NCBI GenBank assembly: GCA_037903475.1
Contig: JBAJFG010000262.1
Span: 434,001 to 498,000 of the forward strand
Length of the DNA: 64,000 nt
Source: Ancylostoma caninum
Lineage: Eukaryota > Nematoda > Chromadorea > Rhabditida > Ancylostomatidae
Reading direction: 5' to 3'
This document shows positions 10,959 through 49,455 of the stretch, piece by piece. A program made the translations under genes and the position numbers. The notes below the pieces were generated by a model. That model saw only the letters and a program-made list of their open reading frames with translations. It ran no database searches and was not told the origin of the DNA. The number at the start of each line of letters is the position of its first letter. Position 1 is the first letter of the stretch.

Positions 10959-12827
10959 ACGGATGAAGTGAAAGTGAAGGTGCGCGAAAAGAAACGTCTC
11001 TACCACGTATTCCTCGGTAACAAGACGAATGATTACTGGCAGAATTATCTAGAAGCGAAGAAATCAGCAAAGAAGGCTGTGGCTGCCACGAAGGCAGACA
11101 CTACGACAATGTTAGCAAGAAGCTAGATGAGAAAGTTGGGGGGAAAGCCTCATCTACCGACTGGCGAGGTGTCGCCAGTGGCAGACCGAAGACGTGGAAA
11201 AGTTCTACGAAGTTAACGACGAACACGGTCATCTCATATCAGACCGCAGGAAGGCAACGAAGAGGTGGTGTGACTACTTCGAGAAGATCTCCACGGAAGA
11301 ATTCAGCCATCCACCCATTCCACAATTACCGCCAACTTACGGTCTTATTCAGCCGATCACCTTGAATGAAACCATGGCTGCGCTAAAGGGCATGAAACCA
11401 GGAGAAGCGACTGGTCCTGATGACGTAGCGGCGGAACTATGGAAGTCGAGACACTGGAACTCAGCTGAATGGCTGACGTCGTTCTTCAACCAGATCATCG
11501 CAGAGAAGAAGACCCCTGTGGATTGGCAGAAGAGTACAACAATCCCGATCTGAAAGAGGAAAGGCAACCCCGCGGACTGCTCAAACTATCGGCCAATACG
11601 TCTACTGTCTCACTGTATGAAGATATTCGAACGCACCATCGACCGCCGAATACGCGACATTATCAGAGTTACCGCGAACAAGTGTAGATTCGTAGCCAAC
11701 TGCGGAACTACGGATGCAATTCATGCGGCTCGACTGATGATCGAGAAACATCGAGAAAAGCAGAAGCCACTGCATCTAGCATTCCTCGATCTGGAGAAAG
11801 CCTTCGATTGCGTGCCACATGAAGTCATCTGGTACGCGCTGCGATGGCACGGCATTCCAAAGGAGCTCATCGAGTGGGTTAGGATTCTCTACGAGGACCC
11901 GAGGAGTCGAGTGCAGCGGCGGCGGGCACATCAGTGGAATTTCCCATCCCCGTAGGTGTACATCAAGGATCAGCCCTCTCACCGCTTCTCTTCATCGTCG
12001 TCATGGACGCTGTTACGAGAGACCTCCAGAGACCGATGCCATGGACTCTGCTGTACGCAGACGACGTCATGCTCACATCTGAACAAAAGGAGGACCTTGA
12101 ACGACAGACACAGGCCTGGAGCGAACGTCTAGCGCGGTTTGGTCTTCGGCTCAATGTCAAGAAGACTGAGTATATGACGACAGATATGAATGAGCCCGCC
12201 ACCATTCAGGTTGACGGCAATGATCTTCCGAAAACCGACTACTTCAAGTACCTCGGCTCAACACTCTCAGCCGATGGCAGCCTAGCCCATGAAGTCGTCA
12301 GTCGCGTCAATGCTGCATGGCTGAAGTGGTGCTCAATGACGGGAGTGCTGTGCGACAAGAAGATCCCGGATCGCTTCAAGTCGAAGGTGTATCGAGCAGT
12401 TGTTAGACCCGTCGCACTGTATGGTGCAGAATGCTGGCCGGCCACAAAGGAAGTGGAACGCCGCCTGGGTGTGATGGAGATGAAGATGTTACGATGGATG
12501 GCTGGCATCACGTGCGTGGACCGCATACGCAATGAAAAGATCCGAGAGCGGTTCGGCATCGTCACGATTGCTGACAAGCTCCGCGAAACCCGCCTGAGAT
12601 GGTGCGGCCACGTACTGCGCGCTAACAAAGACACCGTCTGCAAAGTAGGCCTTGATCTGGAAGTACCAGGAAAGCGACCAAAAGGACGGCCGAAGCAACG
12701 GTGGCTGGACACACTTCATGCGGATCTGAAGCATTTGGGCGCCCACCCAGACCAGGCTCACGATAGAGCTAAATGGCGTCAGAAGATCAGAAAAGCGGAC
12801 CCCGCCAACGAACGGGACAAACGCTAA
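10959..12827 (+). pseudogene. RTE reverse transcriptase domain, frameshifted
   Basis: This is the C-terminal part of the same polyprotein, now spread over several frames. The stretch after 11194 reads DEHGHLISDRRKATKRW and then GEATGPDDVAAELW. A TGA at 11551 interrupts it, and after 11617 it continues with the conserved LAFLDLEKAFD. A frameshift near 11930 leads to GVHQGSALSPLLFI, the catalytic YADDVML box near 12055, and FKYLGSTLSADGS. The C-terminal region to 12827 includes KRPKGRPKQRWLDTLHADLK and ends in RDKR. Activity would be target-primed reverse transcription, but the breaks make this copy inactive. Confidence 0.88.
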
Positions 12828-12851
12828 AGAAGAAGAAGAAGAAAGTCAAAA

Positions 12852-14490
12852 CCTTGAACACCGCAGCATGTACAAAAGATCGCAGAAGGGCTTTTATGGA
12901 CAGTATTTGAACAAGAATTAAACTACTTGTAATAGATTCGACTCATATTTAGATGAATACGTGTGCTTTCAGATCATTGATCGAGATATACGAAGCAGAT
13001 TTGAGTTCATTTCAGCAGTAAATCAATGTAAGAATTTCCACCAAATTAGCCAACTCTTGCTTGCTTACGATGTTGATTCGGTTACAATGCAACCAGAAGT
13101 GCATGTTACAAAAAGTTACTTTCCTTCCTTTCCCTGCAAAGCTTTACTCCACTGAAAGTTATAAAGGAACATTCAAAAGGCTATATAATTTTGGCCGGTA
13201 CTGTATGTCTTCCGACTCGCTGAGTGCAGTTGTCATCCAAGAACCGTTACAAAATTAATGCTGCTACACTAATCCTCTCCTACTTCCTTTAAACATGCTC
13301 TATGATTGCAGTGTGAGTGCATGAGTCACTTCAGTTCACTAGTTTCCTTTAGGCAAAATAATCATTACTATGTGCAGAGATGGACTATGCAGGACTTGCT
13401 ACGGGTGCCATGTGGCTGGCTGCAAGCTCTTACGCTGTGATGAGTTCATCTGAAGCTCATTAGGTCAGGTACCTCTTTGCAGTGACCTTAAGCACTGGAA
13501 CCAACGACAACAGCAGTGCACTCAAGAAGAGAACCGCCAAATATTACACTGATGTACTTTGGAACCTCTACCCCCGGTTGAATCGCGGTATTACTGAGAT
13601 GGGGAGTCTGTTGGCCATATCCAGGCTATTTCTCGTCAACTTACAAGTTGTTGGTACTAGTTGCCGCTACTAATAGCCCTATGGGTGCAGGTGACTTTGA
13701 GTTGATTTCAAAGAAGTGCAAGTCGGATACAATAGCCTTGCTAAATAAGCAATTCTACTTCTAAGCGTTCGAGAAGAAAAGTAAAATTTTCAACCCGCCT
13801 TCTTGAATAAATGTTCCAAAACCCGTTTTCTCATCCACTCCTCCATAGGCGTCGACATATAGTAGACTTCCGACCGTCATTATGTCCGTAACAGCTACAA
13901 CCGAAATGTGCGAATTTACCGAAGGCATTTGTAGGTGCAGCCTGGGAGTGATGTCAATACCGGCTTTCCTGGGAGGGAACCAAAGAAAAAAAATGACAAA
14001 AAACAAAACCCCTCCTTTACTTCATACATTTCACGTATGCTCTAATTTTTACCTTGCTCTCTAGTCACTCTCTGATCACTACGTTGTCGTACCTCTTAAG
14101 CTCTTCTAGAGAGGGACAGCTTGATTCTGACCATTCTAGAACAGGGGTCCATTTGCATGTCAAGTGCTAGCTTGCCTTCTTCAGAAGCAAAGAGAATCAG
14201 CTTTCATTCTATGCATTAGAATAATGGTAGAGATTTGAGTGGTGTATTCTCAGTTGACCGGGAAAAACCTTCGTAAAAGTTGAATATGAGAATCTGACCT
14301 GGATGGCTTTTCCTTCCTCTTCAAACTATGTATTGTACACTACAGAAACACGAATACAAAAAAATTCTTTCATGGGGCTCACAAAACATTTAAATGAGAT
14401 CTATCTTACGGAACCGCTTCATGCACTTTATTTTTATTTGTCCTAATCTCTGTTCCTTTGAAAAACTGAAATGTTTTCGACGAGCCAGAA
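12852..14490. other. Intergenic, nothing recognised
   Basis: No gene or paired repeat was recognised between the RTE element and the first TMBIM gene. The promoter of that gene should lie in or near this stretch, but no defined motif can be pointed to. Confidence 0.4.
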
Positions 14491-14498
14491 TTTTTAAG
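14491..14498 (+). promoter_or_regulatory. Acceptor 8 nt upstream of the TMBIM-1 start codon
   Basis: TTTTTAAG ends at 14498, followed by the 8-nt leader GAGCAGAA and ATG. The paralog has TTTTCCAG, then GAGTTGAA and ATG, at the homologous place (53080-53095). The preserved position suggests a real acceptor, probably for spliced-leader trans-splicing. AAG is a weaker acceptor than CAG. Confidence 0.5.
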
Positions 14499-14506
14499 GA
14501 GCAGAA

Positions 14507-40504
<25,998 letters not shown>

Positions 40505-40553
40505 TGAATCGAGAGCAGCACAAGAACAGGGTTCGGCCTCATATGCTTGTACG

Positions 40554-40559
40554 AATAAA
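40554..40559 (+). terminator. Polyadenylation signal of TMBIM-1
   Basis: AATAAA lies 50 nt after the stop codon at 40502-40504. In the paralog the homologous position reads AATGAA. Confidence 0.6.
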
Positions 40560-41155
40560 TGGTTTTTCTGTTAATGCAATGTTTACACCACCATTTTTAT
40601 GATCTTAATCAGTGGCAAATATTCATCTATTTATGTGTTCGGGTGTATGCTATACAATCACAGACCATGAATACAGAGAGTTAGCAGAGAAGCTCTCCAG
40701 GTCCTGCAATTGAATCAAAAGCTAATTAAAAATGTGACTCTGAAAAAACCCTGCAAAAGACTCTTTGAAGAGCGACAGAGGCTCCGCGTGCAGCTCGCAC
40801 CCTGTGCGATAGCTCAACATCGTTAGGAAAAGAGCTTTCCTGGCACTTCATGTAAGCTTCCATCCTTCTGTGGAAATGCATGGTTGCACCAGACCTTCTC
40901 TCCCGATGTTCCGGAAATTCATTTGATATGAGCCAAATTCTTTCAATAGTGAGAATCATGAGCAAAACTACATGGATTCCTTCCTAATGTTGATGCAAGA
41001 CACTAGAAGAAACGCTATGACGAGGTTTGTTTCTTGTCTTTATTTACGGACTAGTTACGGAAATTAAGCCATTCTTTGCTAGTGGTAAATAGTAAAACAT
41101 TGCAAGAAATGGTCGTAAGAGGTCAATTATAATTCGTAATCGCGCACATCCCTCT
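40560..41155. other. Intergenic after TMBIM-1, nothing recognised
   Basis: This stretch includes the presumed cleavage region of TMBIM-1. No other feature is visible. Confidence 0.4.
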
Positions 41156-41690
41156 TTGGGATCCTCACAAACACCTCTCCCACTGGTCGTTCTTTTGCGT
41201 TCTCTTGCCAACGGTGTACCCAAATCTTGGTGTTTTTCCCACGCTCAGGCACAGCAGACCCCCTTACAGCGGCTCAGTCATTTCCTTGCATTTTCCATAC
41301 TACTGGGCGAAGGCGTATGCTCCTCCATCGATGGATTCTCTACCTAGCGTTTTCCACACTATTGCCACTTAGCACCCTCTATCTTCTCTGGTCTACATAT
41401 ATGGAGGAATTTCCCAACTAGTGTGCCACCACAGGTCCGTCCTCTATCAACTAACCTGTATTCTGCTACTCTCCACGCTTCTGGGCGCCAGCGGATCCTC
41501 CATCCATCGAGGGACCCTTACGCTGAAGTTTCAGCCACTACTGGGCCAAGGCGCACCTCTTCTCTACTACTGGATACCTATCTTGGTGTTCTTTAAACTA
41601 CTAGGCTTTGGCACACGTGTTCCTCATCGATGCCTCCGCACCCTTTTTAAAGGCAGCACCCACGGAAAATTTCACACTTGAGATGTCGAC
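41156..41690 (-). repeat. Degenerate minisatellite resembling Helitron C/D units
   Basis: Words such as GTTTTCCACACTATTG, CTCCATCGATGGATTC and TACTGGGCGAAGGCG recur at roughly 60-bp steps. They match the C/D unit with many substitutions. No Helitron ends were found, so this is an old fragment. Confidence 0.6.
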
Positions 41691-42451
41691 GTGATCTGAG
41701 GTATTTTAGTGCGCTGAACACATTCGAATTTCTGAAACATGCCTAAACTATGAAAACGTTGTTTTTTTTTTACAGGCATCATATTCAATGCCTCGACATA
41801 GGTTGGTTTGAGATGTGCGAGTCCTTTGGTGTCGACCGATCGGAGAAACGTTGATGACGCCATTTTTTGTCACTTCTTTTCGTTCAGTTTTCTGTGTTGC
41901 TTTGCGTCTTTTCCGGCAGAAACCAAAAGAAGTAATTATTAGAGGAAAAGCAACAGCAAACAAGCAAGCTACTGAAAAAAAGAAGTCTCAGAATGGCCAA
42001 AAAACAGGAAATTAAGTCAAATTTGAATTTCGGTGAAGAAATCGCCTAACGAACGAATAAAGAGTGTTTTTTTTTGCAAGAAGATAAAGAAATTCGAGGA
42101 AGAAAATCAATTTAGCCAACCTAGAGCAGAAAAGAGAAAAAAAATTTTCTAAATGTTCTTAATGCTAAAAGAAGTTAGGGGAAGAGCAAATGGTTTGTGG
42201 AGCAGCTGATATCTGCCACTGTTCGCGCTCAAAAACGCTTTCCAGCTCTGGCTCAAGCGCTACAACTCGTACCAGGAAAGGCTGCATTGAAATGTTGAAA
42301 TGAAGTTGTACTTGTGATATCTCGGAGAACACAGGGTCTCCTACAGCGCTACCGTCGCAGAATTGTCGGGTTTATGCCTAGGGTTCGAGAGCGCTTGGAA
42401 TCTTAGACATGAAGATTACCGTAGGTGCTGCCTTTAACACATAACGGACAA
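41691..42451. other. Intergenic, nothing recognised
   Basis: AT-rich sequence without recognised features; CTGCCTTTAA near 42428 may be a worn piggyBac-like MITE end. Confidence 0.35.
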
Positions 42452-42518
42452 TACGACCCACCGGTGGGTCGTACGGGAAGTTACGTAGAGGAGAATACGA
42501 CCCACCGGTAGGTCGTAT
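42452..42518. repeat. Pair of 22-24-bp palindromes 44 bp apart
   Basis: TACGACCCACC is followed by its exact reverse complement at 42452-42473. A second copy with one mismatched pair occupies 42495-42518. The TACGACC starts are 44 bp apart, and a CCGTTTT/AACGGA inverted word flanks the pair. Confidence 0.85.
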
Positions 42519-42619
42519 CCGTTTTATCACTTTTTCTTAGGTGGAGCTCCCCCAAATTCTGCCCCTAGGGGGTTATTCTACCCGCTGAACCCGGAAATGG
42601 CATCCATTTTGTACCGTAA

Positions 42620-42905
42620 CTGCGGTACTGTAGGATTACTGTAGTTCCGGCACCGTAGAGCAGTACTCTAAGGCTACTGTAGCGTTATCGTATGGTTACT
42701 GTAGCATACTGTAGATGCATTCTATTCACCAACGTCAGTGAAACTTTGGCAAGTGGGGTTATTTGACATGCTGAGTACGAAATTGACATCCATTTTTTAC
42801 CCTAGCGCAGTACAGTAGGGCTACCGTATGCATACTGTAGATGCATGTTGTTCACCAAATTCAGTGAAACTTTGGCAGGTGGGGGTTTCTGAAATGCTAA
42901 ACACG
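42620..42905 (+). repeat. Tandem duplication rich in TACTGTAG
   Basis: The block TACTGTAGATGCAT, TTCACCAA, TCAGTGAAACTTTGGCA and GTGGGG occurs at about 42708 and again 125 bp later. Several further TACTGTAG words lie upstream. Confidence 0.75.
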
Positions 42906-45854
42906 AATTTGAGATCCATATTCGAGATAGGTGCCATATTCAGAGAGTTCAGAGTGTAAAATAACCCCATGTCGGTCTATAGTATACTTGCAGTCACACT
43001 ACAGAAGTGCTTTACCAAGTAAAACAGATGGCATAATTGTGATCAGCATGTCAAATATGCCCTAATTCTCGCAAATCCGGTGAGAAACAAGCGCAAACTC
43101 GCTCTGGCCCAAAGTGGCCCCGAGCGGAAAATCTGCGTTGTCGCGAATGTTTTAAATCTCAAGGGCGATGGAGAGAAGTTAAGAGTTATACAGAAGTTTG
43201 ACTTATTGCATATGCACTTTGTCATAGAGGATGTCATAATAACATATGATGACGCCTTTTTTCTGAACATATGAGCACACAAAGTGATTCCATGGCGGTA
43301 CTTACATGGTGGCAGAATCTCTCAAGGACTTGGACGGAGGTTAGCACTAAGGCATGCGTGAGAGGGTTCGACGGATCCCACAGCTGCACTGCACCGTACT
43401 AGCTCTCGGACCTCGCACTTTCACCGCATCCGCATGTACAGCGTAACCGTAGAGAGAGTGCTACAAGAGATGCTGTACAAAGGCTATAATGCTCCGTATA
43501 TAACACAGATTGAAAATATTTCCAACACTGTCTCACTAGTCGGCTGAAAGTCCGGCAGAGGAGGACACGGGTACTGCCGTGAGACCCTGAAAACACTCTC
43601 TAGGTCTCCCGCTTTCATCGTTAGAGAATGTATCCATCATTCCATTATCCATCATTTGAGGTTATGAGCGTGTGCGAGGATGCCAAGAGTGTGTGTCTCG
43701 CGAGTATCTAGCCTCATTCTGCTCCATGGTTTTTCGTCCGACGTCGTTCTTCTCTCTCCCTCATTGTCTGTGCACTGCAGTGCTATACGAAAGACTAAGA
43801 TTTGGCAAAAGTTTCCCTGTCTGACTCTGGAGAAGTCTGGGCCCTTACCAGTCTTTATATAAGGAGATCACTGGATTCAGCGCGTCGAGAGTCAGAATCT
43901 CCTAATGCTCCAACACGAAAAGGAGGTGGGACACTGCCTTTAAGACATCAAAACTTGAGAAGAATCGGCCTCCAGTTCTTCAAACTAATAAATAGAGCGA
44001 GTAATCAGTTGAGGGCAATTCCAAGCGTTGGACTCAGATATCCATTTGCGGAGGTCTTCCCATGAGCACCTGTCAACGGAAATATCGCTCGACACCAGCA
44101 TAGCATTTTACCTGCATTTGAATCTATCTTTCGTCATCTAGCATGGATTATCCTTATCAAGTCGCAACAATATGTACCCCATTCAAATTAGTCTGTTTTA
44201 ATCTCTTTGAGCTAACCACGAAAGTTATCGGAACGCCTGAATTTGTTGGAAATTTCGCCTTTTCCTCCACCTCGCAATATTCTCGAAGAATGGGTATTCC
44301 ACCCTATTGGTCTCATTTCTACGCAAACGACTGTCTGTGAATCATAAACCTCATGTTTTTTTTTCTGAAATAACGAAATGGATCTGCGATCAATATTCTC
44401 ATGGAACAGATTTAGGTCCACTTAGCTCTATACATATGTTCAATGCTCATACAGTTCTGGCACTGAGTAATAGAAAGAGGCCGAGGACGTTTTTCAATGA
44501 GAATTATTGACGTACTTTGGTAGACATCCATCTCAGACTACTTTATTCCTTCAAAAGATGCAAACAACGGCATATTCAAAAGATGCAAACAACGGCATAC
44601 AGTGGTGGTCACATATTCGGCACACCTACGGTTTTGAACGACAGAATTTTTTCCACATCTCAGTTCAAGGATGAGTAATCAAAACTATATTCGGGTCTGT
44701 GCTGGGGACTTATTGAAGGCTTTCTTCCTGTTACTCATCACAGGTACAGAATGTACTGGAACTGGCTTAGAAATTTCAATTTCAATTCTGTCGGTTTTTG
44801 CGAACCATATATAAAAGTTTTGTATCTACCTATGGAGGAAAGTGGAGCTTTGATTTAAGTTGAGCACTTTTCTCCGCAACATTTTGTTATGAACCCTATT
44901 AGCGTGCTCTCCGTACTAGCTGGAGCAAAGGACAGAAACAAACCGTAAAATTTGTCGAAATTCTCATTTTATTGAATCTGGAGAATAATGCAAGCGTCGG
45001 AATTTTGCTGTGATTACCCGAATTTCTGTTAGCTGGAGAAAAATCCCCAGTGCAGTGCATACCTTCTGCTTGCAATCATCACTAATCTTTTCATTCGCAT
45101 TTGTTTTTCAACTGACGATCCTTGTTCTTCCCTAAGGTGAACAGCTGCGCACCAAAACCACAACAACAAAATGCGCACTAATATCAGGAATTAATTCTCA
45201 TTTCCCCTCGATTCGATGAAATGGAATAACAAAGGAAAAGAAATATTTCCGAAAGTACTGCACCATTCAGCTCTGAATGCGAAGAATAGGTGCGAATCTA
45301 TTGAGAAACAATTTTTTAAGGAATAGAGCAAAGGAAAGAGAGAGGAAACTATGCCTTATCACATTCTCAAGTACTGTCCTGATAGCTCATTTCAAGCTTG
45401 AAATACAGATTCTATATTTTTATCAGTTGACCGCCCGAGATTGGCAGCGTCCTAAATATGTGCCCGCAACTGTATGTAGGCTTATCTAGTTTGACAGACT
45501 CAGAAGTTCAGGAACATAGCAAATGGATAGATGATTCTAATTATCATTCCAATTTTTTGTTTGTTTTTTTGTTCTGTTTATTTCATTGTATTATTCATTG
45601 TTTCTATACTTACTCATTATTGTACTTTATAATGTTTCATTCATATTATTTTTCTTATCATCCTGTGTTGTTTCTGTCATTTTTCACGGTTTCTTAGCCT
45701 TGGTTGTACCACTCTTTCACCTGCTTCCGTTTTCACTGACCTCTCCTCGTTTCACACGCGGCACCCTCTTATTTGCTTATGACTCAGCATATCTGCCGAG
45801 CATAGCACGCCATCAGTTTTATAGCGGCGACCAATTTTTTCCGTGCTCATACAG
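42906..45854. other. Intergenic, repeat fragments only
   Basis: A piggyBac-like MITE fragment ends at 43939 (GACACTGCCT|TTAA). A 27-bp tandem duplication (TTCAAAAGATGCAAACAACG) lies near 44552-44605. No gene was recognised. Confidence 0.4.
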
Positions 45855-45990
45855 CTGATGACGGTTGTTAACGTCACTATTTTCTGCGTCATGTGATAAA
45901 AAAAGACTTCCTGTACGCTTGAATAAGTACGAACTGATACAAGCGTGTCTCTTTGTACTCTTATCTTTGGTAGCCGTCTGTCGTCCCTGC
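45855..45990. repeat. Dispersed repeat, relative of 8518-8655
   Basis: Collinear short matches with 8518-8655, as described there. No termini were identified. Confidence 0.4.
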
Positions 45991-46900
45991 GAACTCTTTT
46001 AATCTGCAGTTGTAACTGCTTAGAGCTATTTTGATGATCAAATGAGGAAAAACAACGTACTAGAACCTGAACCTCATCATCTGCATCTGCATTTCGTGAT
46101 AACTTTACCTAGTTAAGATGGAATATTATGCTCTGGTCCACAAGAAAGAATCTACTGTTGTTCTTATGTTATTAGCTGCCAGCTTTTTGTATGAAATATA
46201 AGCACAGTATACTTATACAATACCTACACAACAGTGGTGAATGGATCGCTGTCTGGCTATTTTTCAAAGAAAATATTTATTGCTGAACATCAGATATTTG
46301 CATTCAGGCATAGATACATAGAACAGCGAGAAGTATCTAAAAGAATTGGATCCGGTGAACTCGGTTTTTCTACAAGCTTCGTTTTGGAAATTCTGGCAGG
46401 TTGGTTCACAGAACTGACGGAGACCCAGCTCTGGTAATTTAACACCGGCGGTTTCCGCCTGATTTCCTGGGAAACTCCGTGTAAACCGTGTATTTATCGA
46501 AACTCCGCCGGTTTCCGGGTAAATTCCGGTTAAATCTCGTGTAAATCGTGCATTCTCAGAACTACCAGCGGATCTCGCCTAAATGTCGTGTAAATTCCGG
46601 TTAAATCTGGTCGACCGGCGGATTTCTCTTAAATTCCGCCTAAATTCCGGATGAATCCGGACAGTGGTGAATGACTCGAGAATTTTTGCAACCTTTCGAG
46701 TAATGATGTGCGGCACTAAATTTCAACTTGAACTTCATGTTTTAGTGTTCAGTGTGCTATTTGAAATGCTTTCTTTACATTACAGGCTGATCCTGCACAA
46801 TGCCCCTTGTTTCTGTAGAAATAACCCTTAGATGTTCCCAGCTCACTTAGATGACTCCATACCGGTGATTTTGAAAATTACTTTCTAAAAATGAACAAAA

Positions 46901-48476
46901 TCATTCTATATAATAACGGGCTTAGCCTGTTTACATGTGTGTCTGTATGTATGTAAGTATGTAAGTATGTCAGTATGTAAGTATGTAAGTATGTAAGAAT
47001 GTGTGTCAGACCGTTACGAAATTCTACGATTGGTCAATGATCGTGATTGTGAGATCATATAAAAGGCTAGGAACGGGTGTGGTGTGGTGGAGTGGGGTAG
47101 GGATGAGATCGAACAGAAGGTCGGATGGTGTACAACGGGTCTGTCAATGGAGTCCATGGAGAAGGGCTGCGCCGGCGCCCAAAGTGGGGGGAGACGGGTC
47201 CATCACTATGATAAGGCTGCGCCGGCGCCCAAAGTGGGGGGAGACGGGTCCATCACTGTGATAAGGCTGCGCCGGCGCCCAAAGTGGAGGGAGACGGGTC
47301 CACCACTGTGATAAGGGTGCGCCGGCGCCCAAAGTGGGGGAGACGGATCCACCACCGTGATAAGGGTGCGCCGGCGCCCAAAGTGGGGGGAGACGGGTGA
47401 TAAGGCTGCGCCGGTGCCCACGGGTCCACCACTCTGATAAGGGTGCGCCGGCGCCCAAAGTGGGGGGAGACGGGTCCATCACTGTGATAAGGGTGCGCCG
47501 GCGCCCAAAGTGGGGGGAGACGGGTCCACCACCGTGATAAGGGTGCGCCGGCGCCCAAAGTGGGGGGAGACGGGTCCACCACCGTGATAAGGGTGCGCCG
47601 GCGCCCAAAGTGGGGGGGAGACGGGTCCACCACCGTGATAAGGGTGCGCCGGCCCCAAAGTGGGGGGAGACGGGTCCACCACTGTGATAAGGGTGCCGGC
47701 GGTGGGACGTGTCGACCACTGTGATAAGGGTGCGCCGGCGCCCAAAGTGGGGGGAGACGGGTCCACCACCGTGATAAGGGTGCGCCGGCGCCCAAAGTGG
47801 GGGGAGACGGGTCCATCACTGTGATAAGGGTGCGCCGGCGCCCAAAGTGGGGGGAGACGGGTCCACCACCGTGATAAGGGTGCGCCGGCGCCCAAAAGTG
47901 GAGGAGCGCCTGAAAATATAGCTACCGATGCAGAAGAGGTGCGCCGGTGTCCACTACTCAAGGAAATGTCATGAGTTAGGTCCATATTTGTTAAATCGAT
48001 TCGATGGCGTCTAACATCAATCGTTAAAAAAAAACTAGATGTCAGACCACCGCGCGGATTAGCATGCAATCCTTCCTCCTTACGTCCTCCCCCGCGTTCT
48101 TCTCTTCTCATTTGTTTATGAACACACAGCACCCTCCACTTTTATATGTTCTAACCGACTCTTATCACTTGACCAGTTATAACAAACAAAGAATGATAGA
48201 CCATTTTCTGCGGTCAATCCAGGTTGAACCAGTTATATTTGGTTGCAAAGAGCTATTTCAGTTGAGCAAATGATAAAATTGCTTCGAGAAGGTTAATCCT
48301 CTTTGATAAGTGCATTTTTACATGAGAAAAAGCTATGGAAAGGGTGTGGGACACATTACAGCAAAAATGTGGAATAGCTGTGACTTTATTTGAATGAAGA
48401 AGGGATGAAGTCATGCGAGCGAAGCGAGAATTAGGAAAAGTCTGGAAGTCCGGCGTCAGCCGGACGGCCAGACTGG
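46901..48476 (+). mobile_element. Helitron-like element B (inverted relative of A)
   Basis: It begins A|TCATTCTATATAATAACGGG. It ends with the perfect hairpin GTCCGGC-GTCA-GCCGGAC, then GGCCAGACTGG|T. Both ends match element A, and the A^T rule holds. Its 5' region carries TATGTAAG repeats near 46950-46998, and its middle is a 50-bp minisatellite. It has no coding capacity and is nested in element F. Confidence 0.8.
47160..47900 (+). repeat. 50-bp minisatellite in Helitron B
   Basis: About fourteen units of about 50 bp contain GGTGCGCCGGCGCCCAAAGT, GGGGGGAGACGGGTCC and ACCACCGTGATAA. A few units are truncated (near 47400 and 47690). It corresponds to the array in element A on the other strand. 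Confidence 0.92.
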
Positions 48477-49455
48477 TCAGGAAATAAAAGTGGAAAAATT
48501 GTATAAAATGAAGTACATACAGTGATTAATGAATAACTAAAAAAACATGTGATCAGGTAAATTGAGGCATGATTGAGCAAAACAGAATACAATTAATGAG
48601 ATGCTGAAGTGAACAAGCTCATAAAACAAAATGCTGAACTATCTGAAAATTTTAAACTCTATTTCACTTATACATACTTCATTTCCTTAATTTGCCCAGA
48701 TTAATGCTTTGGTGCATTCGATTGCAAAATCGGGATCAAATATGCATATTATAAAATTTACCCATGTTGAAGGCACAAAAGGCGACCTTGCTGTTATACG
48801 AAGCAACAACTGCAATATGTTAGAGCTTCCAGCCCTTGGTTCAGGGGTAACTTGAAGTGAGGTATTTGTATGATTCTTCACCGCAACCACGTGATAAAAC
48901 ACGTTGGGCGAATTTTTGGTTGCAATGCCAGAGGTTGCTGGCGTTGTCCGTGAGCAATCATGTTGGGTCATGATCAAACATATTTCTCCGTTGTTCATGT
49001 TTCAACGCGTACTTGCTCGTTTTCACCTGAATTCTTGTAAATTCCGGCTAAATTTCCTGTAGAATCCCACTAAATTCCGTCTATTCTCCTCCAGGATTCC
49101 TCACACTTTTCCGAGCAATTCAGGCGGAGTTTCCTAGGAATTCAGGCGAAAACCGCCGGTGTGCGAACACCAGAGAGTTTCTGTTCACATACCACACCAG
49201 TTGACATTTCTAGGAGGCCACCTTCTTCTCCTTGACATGAAAAGAAATTTCGAAGGCGCTCTTGAAGTTATTGTCAATTTGTGTATTTTTCAATTTATTT
49301 TACAGAGTATTGCCTATTTTCCAGTGATGCATGCCAGTATGTAGATATTTCGTGTCGATGTTCCACATCATCTCGTTTGTGTCAGAAAGTGAACAGATGG
49401 TCTAAGCATTATTCAGTCCTGTACCTTTCATGCAAAAACGAACAATGACTACCCA

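Larger units (their letters stand above)
9697..12841 (+). mobile_element. Full-length RTE-clade LINE, copy 1 (decayed)
   Basis: This 3.1-kb element is bounded by a 10-bp direct repeat, AAAGTCAAAA, at 9687-9696 and 12842-12851, a clean target-site duplication. It starts with a tRNA-like head, encodes an apurinic-type endonuclease followed by a reverse transcriptase with a YADD box, and ends in a short GAA repeat. Length, domain order and microsatellite-like tail fit the RTE clade. It cannot code for a single protein now: there is an in-frame stop at 10956, frameshifts near 11095-11160, a stop at 11551 and a frameshift near 11930. A second, inverted and more decayed copy lies at about 33615-36615. 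It is 1.7 kb upstream of the first TMBIM gene. Confidence 0.92.
46429..49175. mobile_element. Terminal-inverted-repeat element F, host of Helitron B
   Basis: The left end (46429-46479) and the inverted right end (49175-49125) agree at about 43 of 51 positions, including CTCTGGT, CACCGGCGGTTT and GGAAACTCCG. Both subterminal regions hold TAAATTCCG words. Removing Helitron B leaves about 1.17 kb. An open frame at 48998-48687 (minus) shows no recognised domain. No clear target duplication is visible, so the superfamily is open. Confidence 0.65.

Noticed and set aside
12239..12761. Minus-strand open frames across the RTE reverse transcriptase
   Set aside because: They are shadows of the plus-strand reverse transcriptase reading frame.
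47084..48132. Proline- and glycine-rich repeat proteins at 47-48 kb
   Set aside because: Same artefact from the 50-bp minisatellite of Helitron B.
48687..48998. 103-codon minus-strand frame inside element F
   Set aside because: No domain, no homology that I recognise, and it lies in a non-coding TIR element.
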